Shown here: positions 50,301-58,936 of the stretch, one piece after another | How the letters are laid out: every line of letters starts with the position of its first letter | Numbering within the stretch: position 1 is the stretch's first letter | NCBI GenBank assembly: GCA_016177845.1 | Contig: JACOUO010000028.1 | Location: 78,531-142,530, forward strand | Origin: Deltaproteobacteria bacterium | GTDB lineage: Bacteria; Desulfobacterota; GWC2-55-46 | Direction: 5' to 3' | Length of the DNA: 64,000 bases | Program-made: the position numbers and the translations under genes | The notes under the pieces: model-generated | What the model was told of the DNA's origin: nothing | Databases searched by the model: none | The model's input: the letters and a program-made list of their open reading frames with translations, nothing else

Positions 50301-52415
50301 ATGAGGCCAAGAAGACATATAATCAGCCCTGTTTTAATCCTTTTTCTCCTCGTATTCATACCTTCTTTGTCCCTTGCCAGCATAGCGAGGGAAACACAAA
50401 AAAATGTAATCTCAAACCATAGGCTCAATATCACTGTAGATATCGAGGACGGCATAATCAGAGGCTCAGATACACTTAGCTTGAGTGAAGAGGTCTATGA
50501 GCTGCACCTGTTCATGCGCTATGATTCAATCGTGGATAAGATAGAAGCTGATGATAAAAGGCTGAACTTCGAGGTTCTCAAGCACCACAAAGAGAACGCA
50601 AACGAAATAGTTGTCAAGGTGCCGGGGCTGAGAAAACTCACAGTTTTCTTTCACGGCTCATTCCATGATATCGAAAAGGCCCGCGAAGGAATAAAAAGAG
50701 GGGTTGCCTATGTCGATGACGGGGCAATCGGAGATGAAGGCGCGTTTCTGCCGTCCTCCGCTCTCTGGTACCCGCAGGAGGCAGGCGGGCTTACAATGTT
50801 TGACGCCACTATCACCACACCCGAAGAATATACCTCGATAACCGAAGGCGAGTGGCTCAAGAGCTCAAAGGAGAAAGGCAAAAGCGTAAACCGCTGGTCA
50901 ACGGAAGCTCCCGTTGACGGGCTTGACCTTGTCGTCAGCAGGTATGTCGTTGAAGAGGCAAACCACAAGGGAGTGGATATCTATACATTCTTTTTTGAGA
51001 AAAACCCTTCCCTTTCAAAGACCTATATAGAAAAGACTAAAGATTATCTCGACCTTTATCAGGACCTTATCGGCCCGTACCCGTTCAGGAAGTTTGCAGT
51101 TGTCGAGAACTTCCTTCCCACAGGCTATGGAATGCCGTCTTTTACGCTCCTTGGCTCCTCTGTGCTGAAGCTGCCCTTTATCCCTGATACATCGCTGGGG
51201 CATGAGATAGCCCACAACTGGTGGGGCAACTCTGTTTATGTAAACGATTCTCTCGGCAACTGGACAGAGGCGCTTACAACCTATACTTCAGACTACCTCT
51301 ACGCAAAGCGCAGCGGGAATCAGGAGGCGCTTGAGTTCAGGCTCAGCAAACTAAGGGGTTACAAGAACTTTGCTTCGACAAGCGACCTCGCGCTCAAGGA
51401 TTTCATTGATTCCACTACAATCGCTTCCCGTGCGGTAGGATATAATAAAGGCACAATGGTCTTTAATATGCTCAACAGCTTAATAGGGGATGAGGCTTTC
51501 CGCGCCGGGCTCAAGGGATTTTATAAGAGCAATGCGTTTAAAAAGGCATCATGGGCTGACATAAAGGCTGCCTTTGAGGTCAGTTCAGGCCGTGACCTTG
51601 ACTGGTTCTTCAACCAATGGGTAAACAAGGCCGGAGGGCCTGAAATTAGCATTATGGATGCTGATTATAAAAAAACGGCTGAAGGCAAATACCTTGCCAC
51701 GATTAAAATAAGGCAGCAGTCCACCCTTCCGTACAGGCTTAAGATGCCGGTCTTATTCAGGACAAACATCGGCACATCTTTCTCCGAGATAACCTTGAGC
51801 AAAGAGGTAGAGGAAGTTCGGGTGGAGCTTGACTCATCCCCGACTTACATGGAAATAGACCCGAACTACGAGACATTCAGGATACTTTCAGATAAGGAAA
51901 TACCTCCGTCCTTCGCCTCTTTCTTCGGGGACAAGAACTCCGTGATTGTCGTTCCCGGCAAGGGCAAGCAGGATAAGTACCTGCCTGCGGCTGAAGTAAT
52001 GGCAAATGACTATAATATCGAGCTTGCGAATGACTCCAAAATAGGGATAAGCGACTACATCTACAAAAAGTCGGTGTTCGTAATGGGAGGCGCAGGTGAG
52101 AATTCACTATTCTGGCTCACAGGCCAGTATCTTACAAACAGGGTCACCATCACCCCTGAAGCGTTCAAGATAGAAGGCAAGACATACCCCAGGGCGGGAA
52201 CAGTCCTTGCCATTGCCATAAAAAACCCCAAAGACCTGTCAAAGACGCTCTGCTTCTTTATTGGGGATAAAGACGGGGACGGCATGCTTGAAGCAGGAAA
52301 AAGGCTCCGCTATTTTTCAGAATCAAGCTATGTAGTTTTTACAAGGGACGGAAAAGTGGAAAAGGGAATCTTTCCTATCCCAAAAGTCCTGTCTTTTAAT
52401 TTCGATGAGCAATAA
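50301..52415 (+). CDS. Secreted M1-family metallopeptidase (aminopeptidase N-like)
   Basis: 704 residues. Signal peptide (IISPVLILFLLVFIPSLSLA). Zinc motif HEIAHNWWGN near residue 300, third ligand Glu 18 residues later in NWTEALTTY. FLPTGYGMPSFTLLG stands where the usual G-A-M-E-N exopeptidase motif is, so substrate binding differs from classical aminopeptidase N and it may act as an endopeptidase or on unusual N-termini. C-terminal helical and beta parts follow. It should be periplasmic. The helical-repeat gene 33 bp downstream is probably co-transcribed. Confidence 0.87.
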   Translation: MRPRRHIISPVLILFLLVFIPSLSLASIARETQKNVISNHRLNITVDIEDGIIRGSDTLSLSEEVYELHLFMRYDSIVDKIEADDKRLNFEVLKHHKENANEIVVKVPGLRKLTVFFHGSFHDIEKAREGIKRGVAYVDDGAIGDEGAFLPSSALWYPQEAGGLTMFDATITTPEEYTSITEGEWLKSSKEKGKSVNRWSTEAPVDGLDLVVSRYVVEEANHKGVDIYTFFFEKNPSLSKTYIEKTKDYLDLYQDLIGPYPFRKFAVVENFLPTGYGMPSFTLLGSSVLKLPFIPDTSLGHEIAHNWWGNSVYVNDSLGNWTEALTTYTSDYLYAKRSGNQEALEFRLSKLRGYKNFASTSDLALKDFIDSTTIASRAVGYNKGTMVFNMLNSLIGDEAFRAGLKGFYKSNAFKKASWADIKAAFEVSSGRDLDWFFNQWVNKAGGPEISIMDADYKKTAEGKYLATIKIRQQSTLPYRLKMPVLFRTNIGTSFSEITLSKEVEEVRVELDSSPTYMEIDPNYETFRILSDKEIPPSFASFFGDKNSVIVVPGKGKQDKYLPAAEVMANDYNIELANDSKIGISDYIYKKSVFVMGGAGENSLFWLTGQYLTNRVTITPEAFKIEGKTYPRAGTVLAIAIKNPKDLSKTLCFFIGDKDGDGMLEAGKRLRYFSESSYVVFTRDGKVEKGIFPIPKVLSFNFDEQ

Positions 52416-52448
52416 AAAAGACCGCAGGCGCACTGAAAGGAGAGCCGT

Positions 52449-53366
52449 ATGCTGAAAAGAATCTTATTTACATCCGCATTGCTGTTGCCTCTTGCGCTAT
52501 CGCCTCTCGCGTACGCGCAAACAAGCCAGCATGAGACAATTACAGAACAGAATGAAGCAGACCTCGTTAAAGAGCTCGAATACAAATTAAAGAGCAATAA
52601 GGCATTCCTGAAAGCAGCTCACCAGGTAGTGGACGCAAGCAAGGACGAAGAGGCTCTCTCTTATCTGAAAATGGCTGAATCAGCAGCAAAAGAAGGTACG
52701 GTCCATTATAATTCCGGAGAATACAAATTCGGGATTGAAGATATTTCAGAATCAACACAGATGGCCATTCACTCCATAATCCTCGCTAAAAACCAGAAGG
52801 ACAATACCATAAGGGATTTTGTGATACAGGAGGAAATTCTGCTCAGGGCAAAACGGGATAAAGAGCATAAGGAAATGATGATAAAAAAAGGTCAGGCTGA
52901 GGTTGAAATATTCATAAAGACAGCCGAAAGACTCCTTGAAGATAATAATGACGAAGCTGCCAGGGCCAAATTAAAAGAAACAATAGCATCTTTCGAAGCA
53001 TCAAAAGCAAACCTTCTGCATGAGGACTACGACACCGCCCTTGAAGATATAAATAAAGCATATAAGCTCGCCACTCATACTGTAAAGGACATCAAGCGTT
53101 CGAAAGGCGAGATAATAACATTCCCCAAAAAAACTTTCCTCGATGAAAAAGAGCAGCTTGAATATGAAATAAAAAAGAATAATACCTATGTATTCTTTGC
53201 GTCCCGGATAGTGAAAGACGGGAATAAAGAGACGACCAAGACGCTTAAGGCAGCCAAAGCGCTCAAAGAAGACGCAGCCAAAGCGATTGATTCAGGAGAG
53301 ACAAAAAAAGCCATTGACAAGCTTAAGGAGTCAACAAACCTCTACATAAACGCCCTAAAGCAATAA
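52449..53366 (+). CDS. Periplasmic protein of three helical repeats (YfdX-like)
   Basis: 305 residues with a signal peptide (LFTSALLLPLALSPLAYA). The mature part holds three related units of about 70 residues starting near 48, 150 and 240. Each has an Asn/Glu-rich first helix, an Ala/Lys-rich central helix (ALSYLKMAESAAKEG, ARAKLKETIASFEASK, TLKAAKALKEDAAKA), a short S/D-G/Y-E/D turn and a final helix (FGIEDISESTQMAIHSI, ALEDINKAYKLATHTV, AIDKLKESTNLYINAL). The fold resembles YfdX or small TPR-like bundles. AAGGAG lies 6 nt before the ATG. Role unknown; it probably works with the adjacent M1 peptidase. Confidence 0.75.
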   Translation: MLKRILFTSALLLPLALSPLAYAQTSQHETITEQNEADLVKELEYKLKSNKAFLKAAHQVVDASKDEEALSYLKMAESAAKEGTVHYNSGEYKFGIEDISESTQMAIHSIILAKNQKDNTIRDFVIQEEILLRAKRDKEHKEMMIKKGQAEVEIFIKTAERLLEDNNDEAARAKLKETIASFEASKANLLHEDYDTALEDINKAYKLATHTVKDIKRSKGEIITFPKKTFLDEKEQLEYEIKKNNTYVFFASRIVKDGNKETTKTLKAAKALKEDAAKAIDSGETKKAIDKLKESTNLYINALKQ

Positions 53367-53392
53367 TAATAGGCCTTAGGTAAAGTTTTGTT

Positions 53393-53420
53393 TGACAAAC
53401 CCGGCTAAATCAGATACTTT
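53393..53420 (+). promoter_or_regulatory. Promoter of tRNA-Glu
   Basis: TTGACA (53393-53398), a 16-nt spacer, TACTTT (53415-53420), 20 bp before the tRNA. Confidence 0.65.
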
Positions 53421-53440
53421 TTTATGGATAAAGTTTGAAC

Positions 53441-53516
53441 GGTCCTATCGTCTAGAGGCCTAGGACGTGGCCCTCTCAAGGCTAAAACACGGGTTCGAAT
53501 CCCGTTAGGACCGCCA
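53441..53516 (+). tRNA. tRNA-Glu (anticodon CTC), integration site
   Basis: Acceptor stem GGTCCTA / TAGGACC, D-arm CGTCTAGAGGCCTAGGAC, anticodon stem TGGCC / GGCTA with loop CTCTCAA (anticodon CTC), T-arm CGGGTTCGAATCCCG, discriminator G and encoded CCA (53514-53516). A tyrosine integrase gene ends 6 bp after the tRNA, pointing at it, so the 3' end of this tRNA served as an attachment site. No second copy of the tRNA end is seen to the right within the window. Confidence 0.95.
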
Positions 53517-53522
53517 GTAAAA

Positions 53523-54233
53523 TCAAGGGGTTACGCTATTCGTAACTCCTTTTTCTTTTCCAATGTCACCAAATTGTAACCGTTTACGATCAAGCACCGC
53601 CACCGCATCCCTCAAACTCTCAACAGATAAATGCGCATACCTGGCACTCATCCTCATGTCCCTGTGTGATAGAAGGACAGATATCGTGTGCAGGTCTATC
53701 CCTCTCTGCCTGAGGTAACTTGCATAGGTGTGCCTCAGGTCATGGAAGCGAAAGTCTGTGAGCTTGGCGGCCGTGCAGACCCCCTTGAAAGCCCTCTGAA
53801 GCTTGACCGGATAGACGGCTTCGCCGTCTTCATGGAAAACCAGATCAGTATCAACCCTCCTGACATTCCCCAACTCCTCCAAGGTATCATAGGCCTCCTG
53901 GGTCAATGGCAACCCGAGGTTCTGACTGTTCTTCATGTACTCCCCGCTGATCGTGATCAACCTGTCTTCCATGTTCACCCAGGACCAGCGCATGTAAATG
54001 ATGTTCCTAAGACGCAGACCTGTATTGAGAGCGATTATTATTACAGACTTAAGCCACGGCTCCGGTGCGTCATCAAGTGCCTTGAAGAGACTTGCGTACT
54101 CCTGATTGCTCAGGTACCGACACCTCCCGTTGTTGACCTTGGGCATATCGATGAAGCTTACAGGATTCTCCTTTATCCAGCGCCATCTTTTCATGGCTAT
54201 ATTGAGCATCCTGCGAAGAAGAGAGAGCTCAAC
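53523..54233 (-). pseudogene. Tyrosine-type integrase, N-terminally truncated
   Basis: The catalytic domain is complete: Arg in LNTGLRLRNI, HDLRHTYAS (His-x-x-Arg), LLSHRDMRMSARYAHL (His and nucleophile Tyr). The homologous region begins with VELSLLRRMLNIAMKRW directly after an in-frame TAA (54234-54236), so the N-terminal SAM-like domain that helps bind DNA is missing. An internal ATG (54209) would give 228 residues. The gene abuts tRNA-Glu. The missing part is not simply the fragment at 55746-55979, because both contain the same E-L-x-x-L-x-R-M segment. Confidence 0.8.
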
Positions 54234-54558
54234 TTAAACTATAAAGAGGATTGGGTCATCTGGGATACGGTAAGGACATGGGAAGGTCTTGATCTGCTCT
54301 AACTCTATGCGCTCTCTGCCGGCTTATTTTTCCGCGCCACGGAAAATGATACGCAGAAAATTTTACTGTATAGCTCTCCTTTTTGTAGCATGGCGAGTTT
54401 GGGATCGAGAAATCCGGCTCTGCAATCCTATGGTTCCGATGAAAGGTGGTCCCGGTAAACTGGACAGGTTGGCGGCGTAACTTATACGGGAAAATTGATA
54501 ACCAGACCATAGAGGTCCTCTCAGCCGTGAAGAGGATGGCAGATGCTTTGGATATAAC

Positions 54559-54783
54559 TATCTGTCGGTAGGTCTGATTTTCCAAGCCTGGATTGCACAG
54601 GAAAGCATAAATAACCTTCAGACCAGCTTGTCTAAAGGTTCTCCGCGGAGTGGCGGGCTTTAGATGTTCAGGCAACCTGTTTCCTTTTATATGGATAAAT
54701 AGCGGAGGCCTGTTTATAAAAGCATTCCCCGCAGCATCAAGAAACTCGACACCATTCTTTTTCAACTGCTCCGCCAGGTGCTT
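54559..54783 (-). pseudogene. Fragment resembling an AbiEi-type (type IV) antitoxin
   Basis: Minus-strand reading: HLAEQLKKNGVEFLDAAGNA, FINRPPLFIHIKGNRLPE, RTFRQAGLKVIYAFLCNPGL, TYRQI. From memory this matches the middle of AbiEi-family transcriptional antitoxins (phrases such as IDTAGNAYIN and GLKVIFALLCNPGLE). The N-terminus is replaced by IS3 DNA at about 54776-54783, and the frame loses similarity after TYRQI. The cognate nucleotidyltransferase toxin (AbiEii) is not present. No function is expected. Confidence 0.5.
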
Positions 54784-55741
54784 GAGGACGAGAACAAGCG
54801 TCTTAAGCATCTGGTTGCCGATCTGACGCTCGATAACCAGGCTCTGAAAGCTGTTGTCGCAAAAAACTTCTAAAGCCCAAGGTGCGGCGGACAGCGGCGC
54901 AGTTCATCGTTTATAGCTTTGGGCTGAGCGAAAGGCGAGCAAGCGCCCTGATCAGGGTAGGCAGGAACACCTCTCGATACAAGCCGAAACCTGATAATGA
55001 TGAAGATATTCGCAAGAGGATGAAAGAGCTTGCTGAACTAAGAAAGCGCTTTGGGTGTCGGAGGTTGCATGTCCTGCTCAAGCGCGAAGTGCTAGTGATA
55101 AACCATAAGCGCACGGAGCGCATATACAGAGAGGAACATCTTTCACTGCGGATTCGTAAACGTAAAAAGCGTGCCTCTCAGGTAAGGGGTGAATTGCCGA
55201 AGGCTACGCGAGCCAACGAGCTTTGGTCGATGGATTTCATGCAGGACGCCATGCATAACGGGAGAAAATTCAGACTTCTTACCATGCTGGACACGTATAC
55301 AAAAGAAAGCCTCCAGATCGAGATTGACACATCAATTGGCGGTAAACGGGTTGCCCCTGTTTTAACCGAAGTAGGATCAGTACGCGGGCTTCCTGAGAGC
55401 ATAATGGTTGACAACGGCCCTGAGTTCATAAGTAACGCCTTGGACGAATGGGTCCACACGCAAAAGGTGAAGCTTCGTTTTACTCGTGCTGGCAAGCCCC
55501 GTTGACAACGAACATGGAGAGCTTCAACGGAAGGCTAAGGGATGAATGCCTCAATCAGCACTGGTTTCTTTCTCTTGATCATGCACGCAGGATTGTTAAT
55601 GAATGGCGCGCAGGGATTATAACGAGGACCAGCCACACAGTTCACTCGGAAACCTTTCTCCGAATGAATTCGCAAAACGTCATCAGGAGAAAATGGCTAA
55701 ATTAGTCTAATTACGAATGGCACTATAGATGGGGGCAGGTC
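54775..55741 (+). mobile_element. Broken IS3-family insertion sequence (IS407/IS2-like), left end missing
   Basis: From left to right: the last 32 codons of orfA (54775-54872: VLEDENKRLKHLVADLTLDN, stop TAA), orfB (54882-55710, frameshifted) and a right end ATAGATGGGGGCAGGTC, whose complement GACCTGCCCCC is the terminal repeat type of the IS407 group. The left inverted repeat and the start of orfA are absent; the sequence jumps directly into the AbiEi-like fragment. No target duplication can be defined. The element is not autonomous. Confidence 0.75.
54882..55710 (+). pseudogene. IS3-family transposase OrfB, frameshifted
   Basis: GTG start at 54882. The first frame gives RKRFGCRRLHVLLKRE, a helix-turn-helix-like part, and the rve domain: LWSMDFMQDAM (first Asp) and IMVDNGPEFIS (second Asp). 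At about 55500 the frame is lost; the next part (MESFNGRLRDECLNQHWFLS, with the catalytic Glu) is in a second frame, and DYNEDQPHSSLGNLSPNEFA in a third. At least two indels separate them, so no active transposase is made. Confidence 0.88.
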
Positions 55742-55745
55742 CTCT

Positions 55746-55979
55746 TCAATCCAATGAGTCTTGTTGCCACGAATGTGCGGTCATGGAATAGCTTACCTTC
55801 AAGCTGAGATGAAACATCCTTTTAAGGGCAGCAAGCTCGAGGTTTATAGTCCCGTTCTCAGCCCCTTCCTCTTGCCTCTGAAGGATATAGGCCAGTATCT
55901 GATCTGTTGTAATATCAACGGCCTTGACACCTTCAAAAATGGCGTAAGAAAAACGGTTACTCCCAATCAAATTAGGCAT
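55746..55979 (-). pseudogene. Integrase N-terminal fragment (core-binding domain)
   Basis: The frame reads ITTDQILAYILQRQEEGAEN then GTINLELAALKRMFHLSLKV, the SAM-like core-binding part of phage integrases (usual wording T-I-N-R-E-L-A-A-L-K-R-M-F). After about 55790 the similarity stops and 15 unrelated codons follow to a stop. No N-terminal arm-binding part is present. It overlaps in content with the start of the fragment at 53523-54233, so it comes from a second, related integrase or from a rearranged duplicate. Confidence 0.65.
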
Positions 55980-55989
55980 GGCACTTGGG

Positions 55990-58047
55990 TTAATTCCTCA
56001 GAAGATAAAGCTCGCCAAGTTCAGTCTGCAGAGGTTTTTCAATTTCGAATTTATTGCTGAACCATTCATAAAAAAAAGGGACTCGCACAGAATCAGGTAT
56101 ATCATAGGTCGCAAGCGCTCTAAGCCCATCCGACGGGCGTATTCTTAGGATAGCCTTCACTCCGTTTTTTTCCAGCTCAGCAACCAGCTCACGTTGCATC
56201 TCTTCTGTAATCGCCCACCCCAGACAATAATATTTTGAAGGAAGCCTAAAGCCCAGCGAAGGATATACAAGGGAAGCTGAATGGACTACAAACAATTCTC
56301 CGTCATTGATGCCCTTTGATTCCAGAAGTTCTCTGGTCGAACATACAGCCCTGTCATACGAGGAGATATGAGGGACCGAGAGATTCCTCGCTGAAAAAAT
56401 CCCATTAGAACACTGCTTCGGCTTTGGATCATTATGTTCAGCAAGAATCTGTAAGGATTCGGAAATAACCTCAAAATGGGGAGGAGCTGTAGGCTGACCG
56501 AAAGAGCCTGTCCAGAAATTTAGAAATATAAAAAGCGCCGTGATTATTGCGCCTTTCAGCCATCTACTCACATCAAGTGAAACAAGGCCACGCGATATCA
56601 AAAGAAGCAGCACGAGATAGGAAAAACCGAAGAACTGAAGGATATGGTCCTCAGCGCTCCTGCCGAGAGCGGTTCTAATCGAAAATGCAAGAAGAAACAG
56701 AACAAGCACAAAAAAGCCGGTTTCAACCGTACTGCCTTCCTTAAAGCGCGTATAAAGATGCCGGGCTGATATGGCGGCTATACCGAGAACTGAGGTGAGG
56801 TAGAATACCCCTATCTGCATGGTATAAGTTGTATAATCGAGCGCAGAGAGCCATGATGCAGGAAGGGGATAAGGGAACCCGGTAGAATCGGCCATAAATT
56901 TCGGGAGAGTGAGCATGGTGATACGGTACCAATCCGAGCCTGGAAAACCGAAAAGCAGATATGAAAACAGGGCTGACGCGATAAGGCCTGCCAAGTACAG
57001 AAAAAATGAAACGACCTGTTCCTTTAATCGGGTGAGTTGGCGCGAAATAATCGAGAAAGCAAACGAATACAGGCAATAACCGAATACGGACAGGATGCCG
57101 TATACGCCGTAATCTATGCGGTAAATATAAGAAATGAACGCGACCACGCCTGCCAGTATAAAGCCTGGCATGCTCTTAGACCGTGAAAACAGGAGGAAAG
57201 AGATTATTACCGGCAACAACAATCCATATGTAGGCATAAGTAGCATGTCACTCAGGACGACCGCGATGAAAGTAATGAGCAATGAGTAGTACCCGAGCCC
57301 CATGCCGATACACAAGAGCAGCAGCGTGATCACCCCAAGGCTGTTTGCCATTGCGAGCGCAATCGACATTGTCGGAAGGTCTGCGCTGGAACCTAAATAG
57401 AAAAATAGAGCTGTCAGGCCTGTATCGTGGAGTCCGTGAGGCCAGAAAAAAGTCACAAATGGCATTCCGCCATTCAGGAAGTCAATGGCTGACGTGAACT
57501 TCTCTCCGAAGTGATGGAGGTCAAGGCTCTCATCAAAAAAGTATGCGGCATAAATATTCGCCAGAAAAATAAATGCGGTCCCTAAAAAAGCCGCCAGACA
57601 GAGAAGCCACATTCTGGGCTTAGGATTTAGATTAAGTAGGTGGGTAGTATTCCGACCTTGAAAATAATCAAGTAGTGAAAGCAGAATAATGAGGGTAATT
57701 GCCGGGACAACCCATGAGAAAATGTCTTCAAAGTATAAATATTTGTAAGAAATCAATAAGCCGAGTAAAAACAAAAAACCAGAAAAGGCACACTTCTGTG
57801 CCCATGACATCCTGGCCAGAGCTATCGAGACCGGGATCGATGCCGCTGCCGCCAGCAGGATAGCCTTAATCTCTACATTCTTCGGATACCTGTAGAAAGA
57901 CGGATAACCGGGGGCCAGCCATTCAGGGGTAATGAACACCGCACATAGATAGCCAATGACAGCTGAGGCTCCTATAATGGCGCACAAAAGAGTGATTACC
58001 TCTGCAACTGAAGCCAGAAAGCCGGACGGTTTAATTCTTAATCTCAT
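55990..58047 (-). CDS. Large multi-spanning membrane protein, glycosyltransferase-like (GT-C fold possible)
   Basis: 685 residues from ATG at 58045-58047, which overlaps the stop of the methyltransferase gene; a TTG ten codons earlier is less likely. About 13-15 membrane helices. The first large loop contains AAYFFDESLDLHHFGEKFT, with acidic residues where GT-C enzymes keep their catalytic Asp/Glu. The last 160 residues are soluble (EVISESLQILAEHN ... ELGELYLLRN). The likely role is transfer of a lipid-linked sugar, or polymerisation or ligation, in surface glycan synthesis; the context of methyltransferase and GT9 supports this. The family was not recognised. Confidence 0.65.
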   Translation of the reverse strand: MRLRIKPSGFLASVAEVITLLCAIIGASAVIGYLCAVFITPEWLAPGYPSFYRYPKNVEIKAILLAAAASIPVSIALARMSWAQKCAFSGFLFLLGLLISYKYLYFEDIFSWVVPAITLIILLSLLDYFQGRNTTHLLNLNPKPRMWLLCLAAFLGTAFIFLANIYAAYFFDESLDLHHFGEKFTSAIDFLNGGMPFVTFFWPHGLHDTGLTALFFYLGSSADLPTMSIALAMANSLGVITLLLLCIGMGLGYYSLLITFIAVVLSDMLLMPTYGLLLPVIISFLLFSRSKSMPGFILAGVVAFISYIYRIDYGVYGILSVFGYCLYSFAFSIISRQLTRLKEQVVSFFLYLAGLIASALFSYLLFGFPGSDWYRITMLTLPKFMADSTGFPYPLPASWLSALDYTTYTMQIGVFYLTSVLGIAAISARHLYTRFKEGSTVETGFFVLVLFLLAFSIRTALGRSAEDHILQFFGFSYLVLLLLISRGLVSLDVSRWLKGAIITALFIFLNFWTGSFGQPTAPPHFEVISESLQILAEHNDPKPKQCSNGIFSARNLSVPHISSYDRAVCSTRELLESKGINDGELFVVHSASLVYPSLGFRLPSKYYCLGWAITEEMQRELVAELEKNGVKAILRIRPSDGLRALATYDIPDSVRVPFFYEWFSNKFEIEKPLQTELGELYLLRN

Positions 58048-58936
58048 TTTTAGCGTATACAATAAAAGCCTCGCCAAGTTGCAGTTTTATTTTAAAGTTG
58101 TAAAGTAATGAAGGTACGCTCCCCGTAACTGAGTTTACGAGCGATGAGAATATCTTGGGTCCGAAATTGGACCCTACTGAGAGCAGGTATGAAACGGGAA
58201 GTTTCTTTGCAAGTGCATCTATCTTGAGAGGCTTAAGGCCTGCCCTCAACCCCAGGAGCTCAAAAGATTTCGCCGAGAAATAGAAAAGGTGCTCCAGTTT
58301 ATACTGCGGCCAGAGTCTTCCTGTAATTCTGTGCAGGAGAGAGCCTGAGAGCGGGGCTGTCAGCACTATCTTTCCGCCCGGGTTCAGGAGGCGGGAGATG
58401 TTCGAGAGTGTTTTTGCCGGATCCCTCAGGTGTTCCAAGACATCAAACATGAAAACAATATCGAATCTCTTGTCACATGATTCAAGAAATTCCAGGACGT
58501 CAGCGCGGAAATACTCACAGTCAAGCTTCGTTAGGATAGTTTCCGACTCGGGATTCATCTCTACTGCTGTGATTTTCGAACCGCGGTAAAGCCTGTTGAA
58601 CGCCCTCACGAAATCGCCTCCGCCCGAGCCGAGTTCAAGGACTGAAAATCCCTTCTTTTTAGGAATAAGCCAGGAGTTCGAACAAAGCATATCAGTAAAA
58701 AAATCTTCTTTCGGGAACTCAATTTTTACAAGCGCGTTCCTGCGCGCATTATAGCCGAAGTACTGCTCCGAAAGAAGCTCCGGTGAAGGCTGTGGGAATA
58801 ATTCCTCAGCACCGCATTCACGGCATATATACAGCCAAATGCGTTCACGGTTTGAGAATATCCTTTTCCGGCACATTACCGAACCGCAGGCTATGCAGCT
58901 ATGGTCATTCTCTCGAATAGGTCTTCGCGCTTCCAT
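58031..58936 (-). CDS. Class I SAM-dependent methyltransferase with N-terminal zinc ribbon
   Basis: 301 residues from ATG at 58934-58936 (MEARRPIRENDHSCIACGSV); an ATG five codons earlier is also possible. Two CxxC pairs (CIACGS, CRECGA) at about 14-40 form a zinc ribbon, common in sugar or lipid methyltransferases of surface-glycan clusters. SAM motif: VLELGSGGGDFVRAF, then DIVFMFDVLEHLRDP and GGKIVLTAPLSGS. It overlaps the GT9 gene by 32 bp and the membrane protein gene by 17 bp, so the three genes are tightly coupled. Confidence 0.85.
   Translation of the reverse strand: MEARRPIRENDHSCIACGSVMCRKRIFSNRERIWLYICRECGAEELFPQPSPELLSEQYFGYNARRNALVKIEFPKEDFFTDMLCSNSWLIPKKKGFSVLELGSGGGDFVRAFNRLYRGSKITAVEMNPESETILTKLDCEYFRADVLEFLESCDKRFDIVFMFDVLEHLRDPAKTLSNISRLLNPGGKIVLTAPLSGSLLHRITGRLWPQYKLEHLFYFSAKSFELLGLRAGLKPLKIDALAKKLPVSYLLSVGSNFGPKIFSSLVNSVTGSVPSLLYNFKIKLQLGEAFIVYAKNEIKN

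Noticed and set aside
53688..54302. Plus-strand frame of 204 codons opposite the integrase
   Set aside because: It is antisense to the integrase catalytic domain, which has the full Arg-His-Arg-His-Tyr set.
54256..54810. 184-codon minus-strand frame taken as one gene
   Set aside because: Only its middle (54559-54783) resembles a known family. The first codons are antisense to IS3 orfA and the rest has no similarity, so it is a mosaic of fragments.
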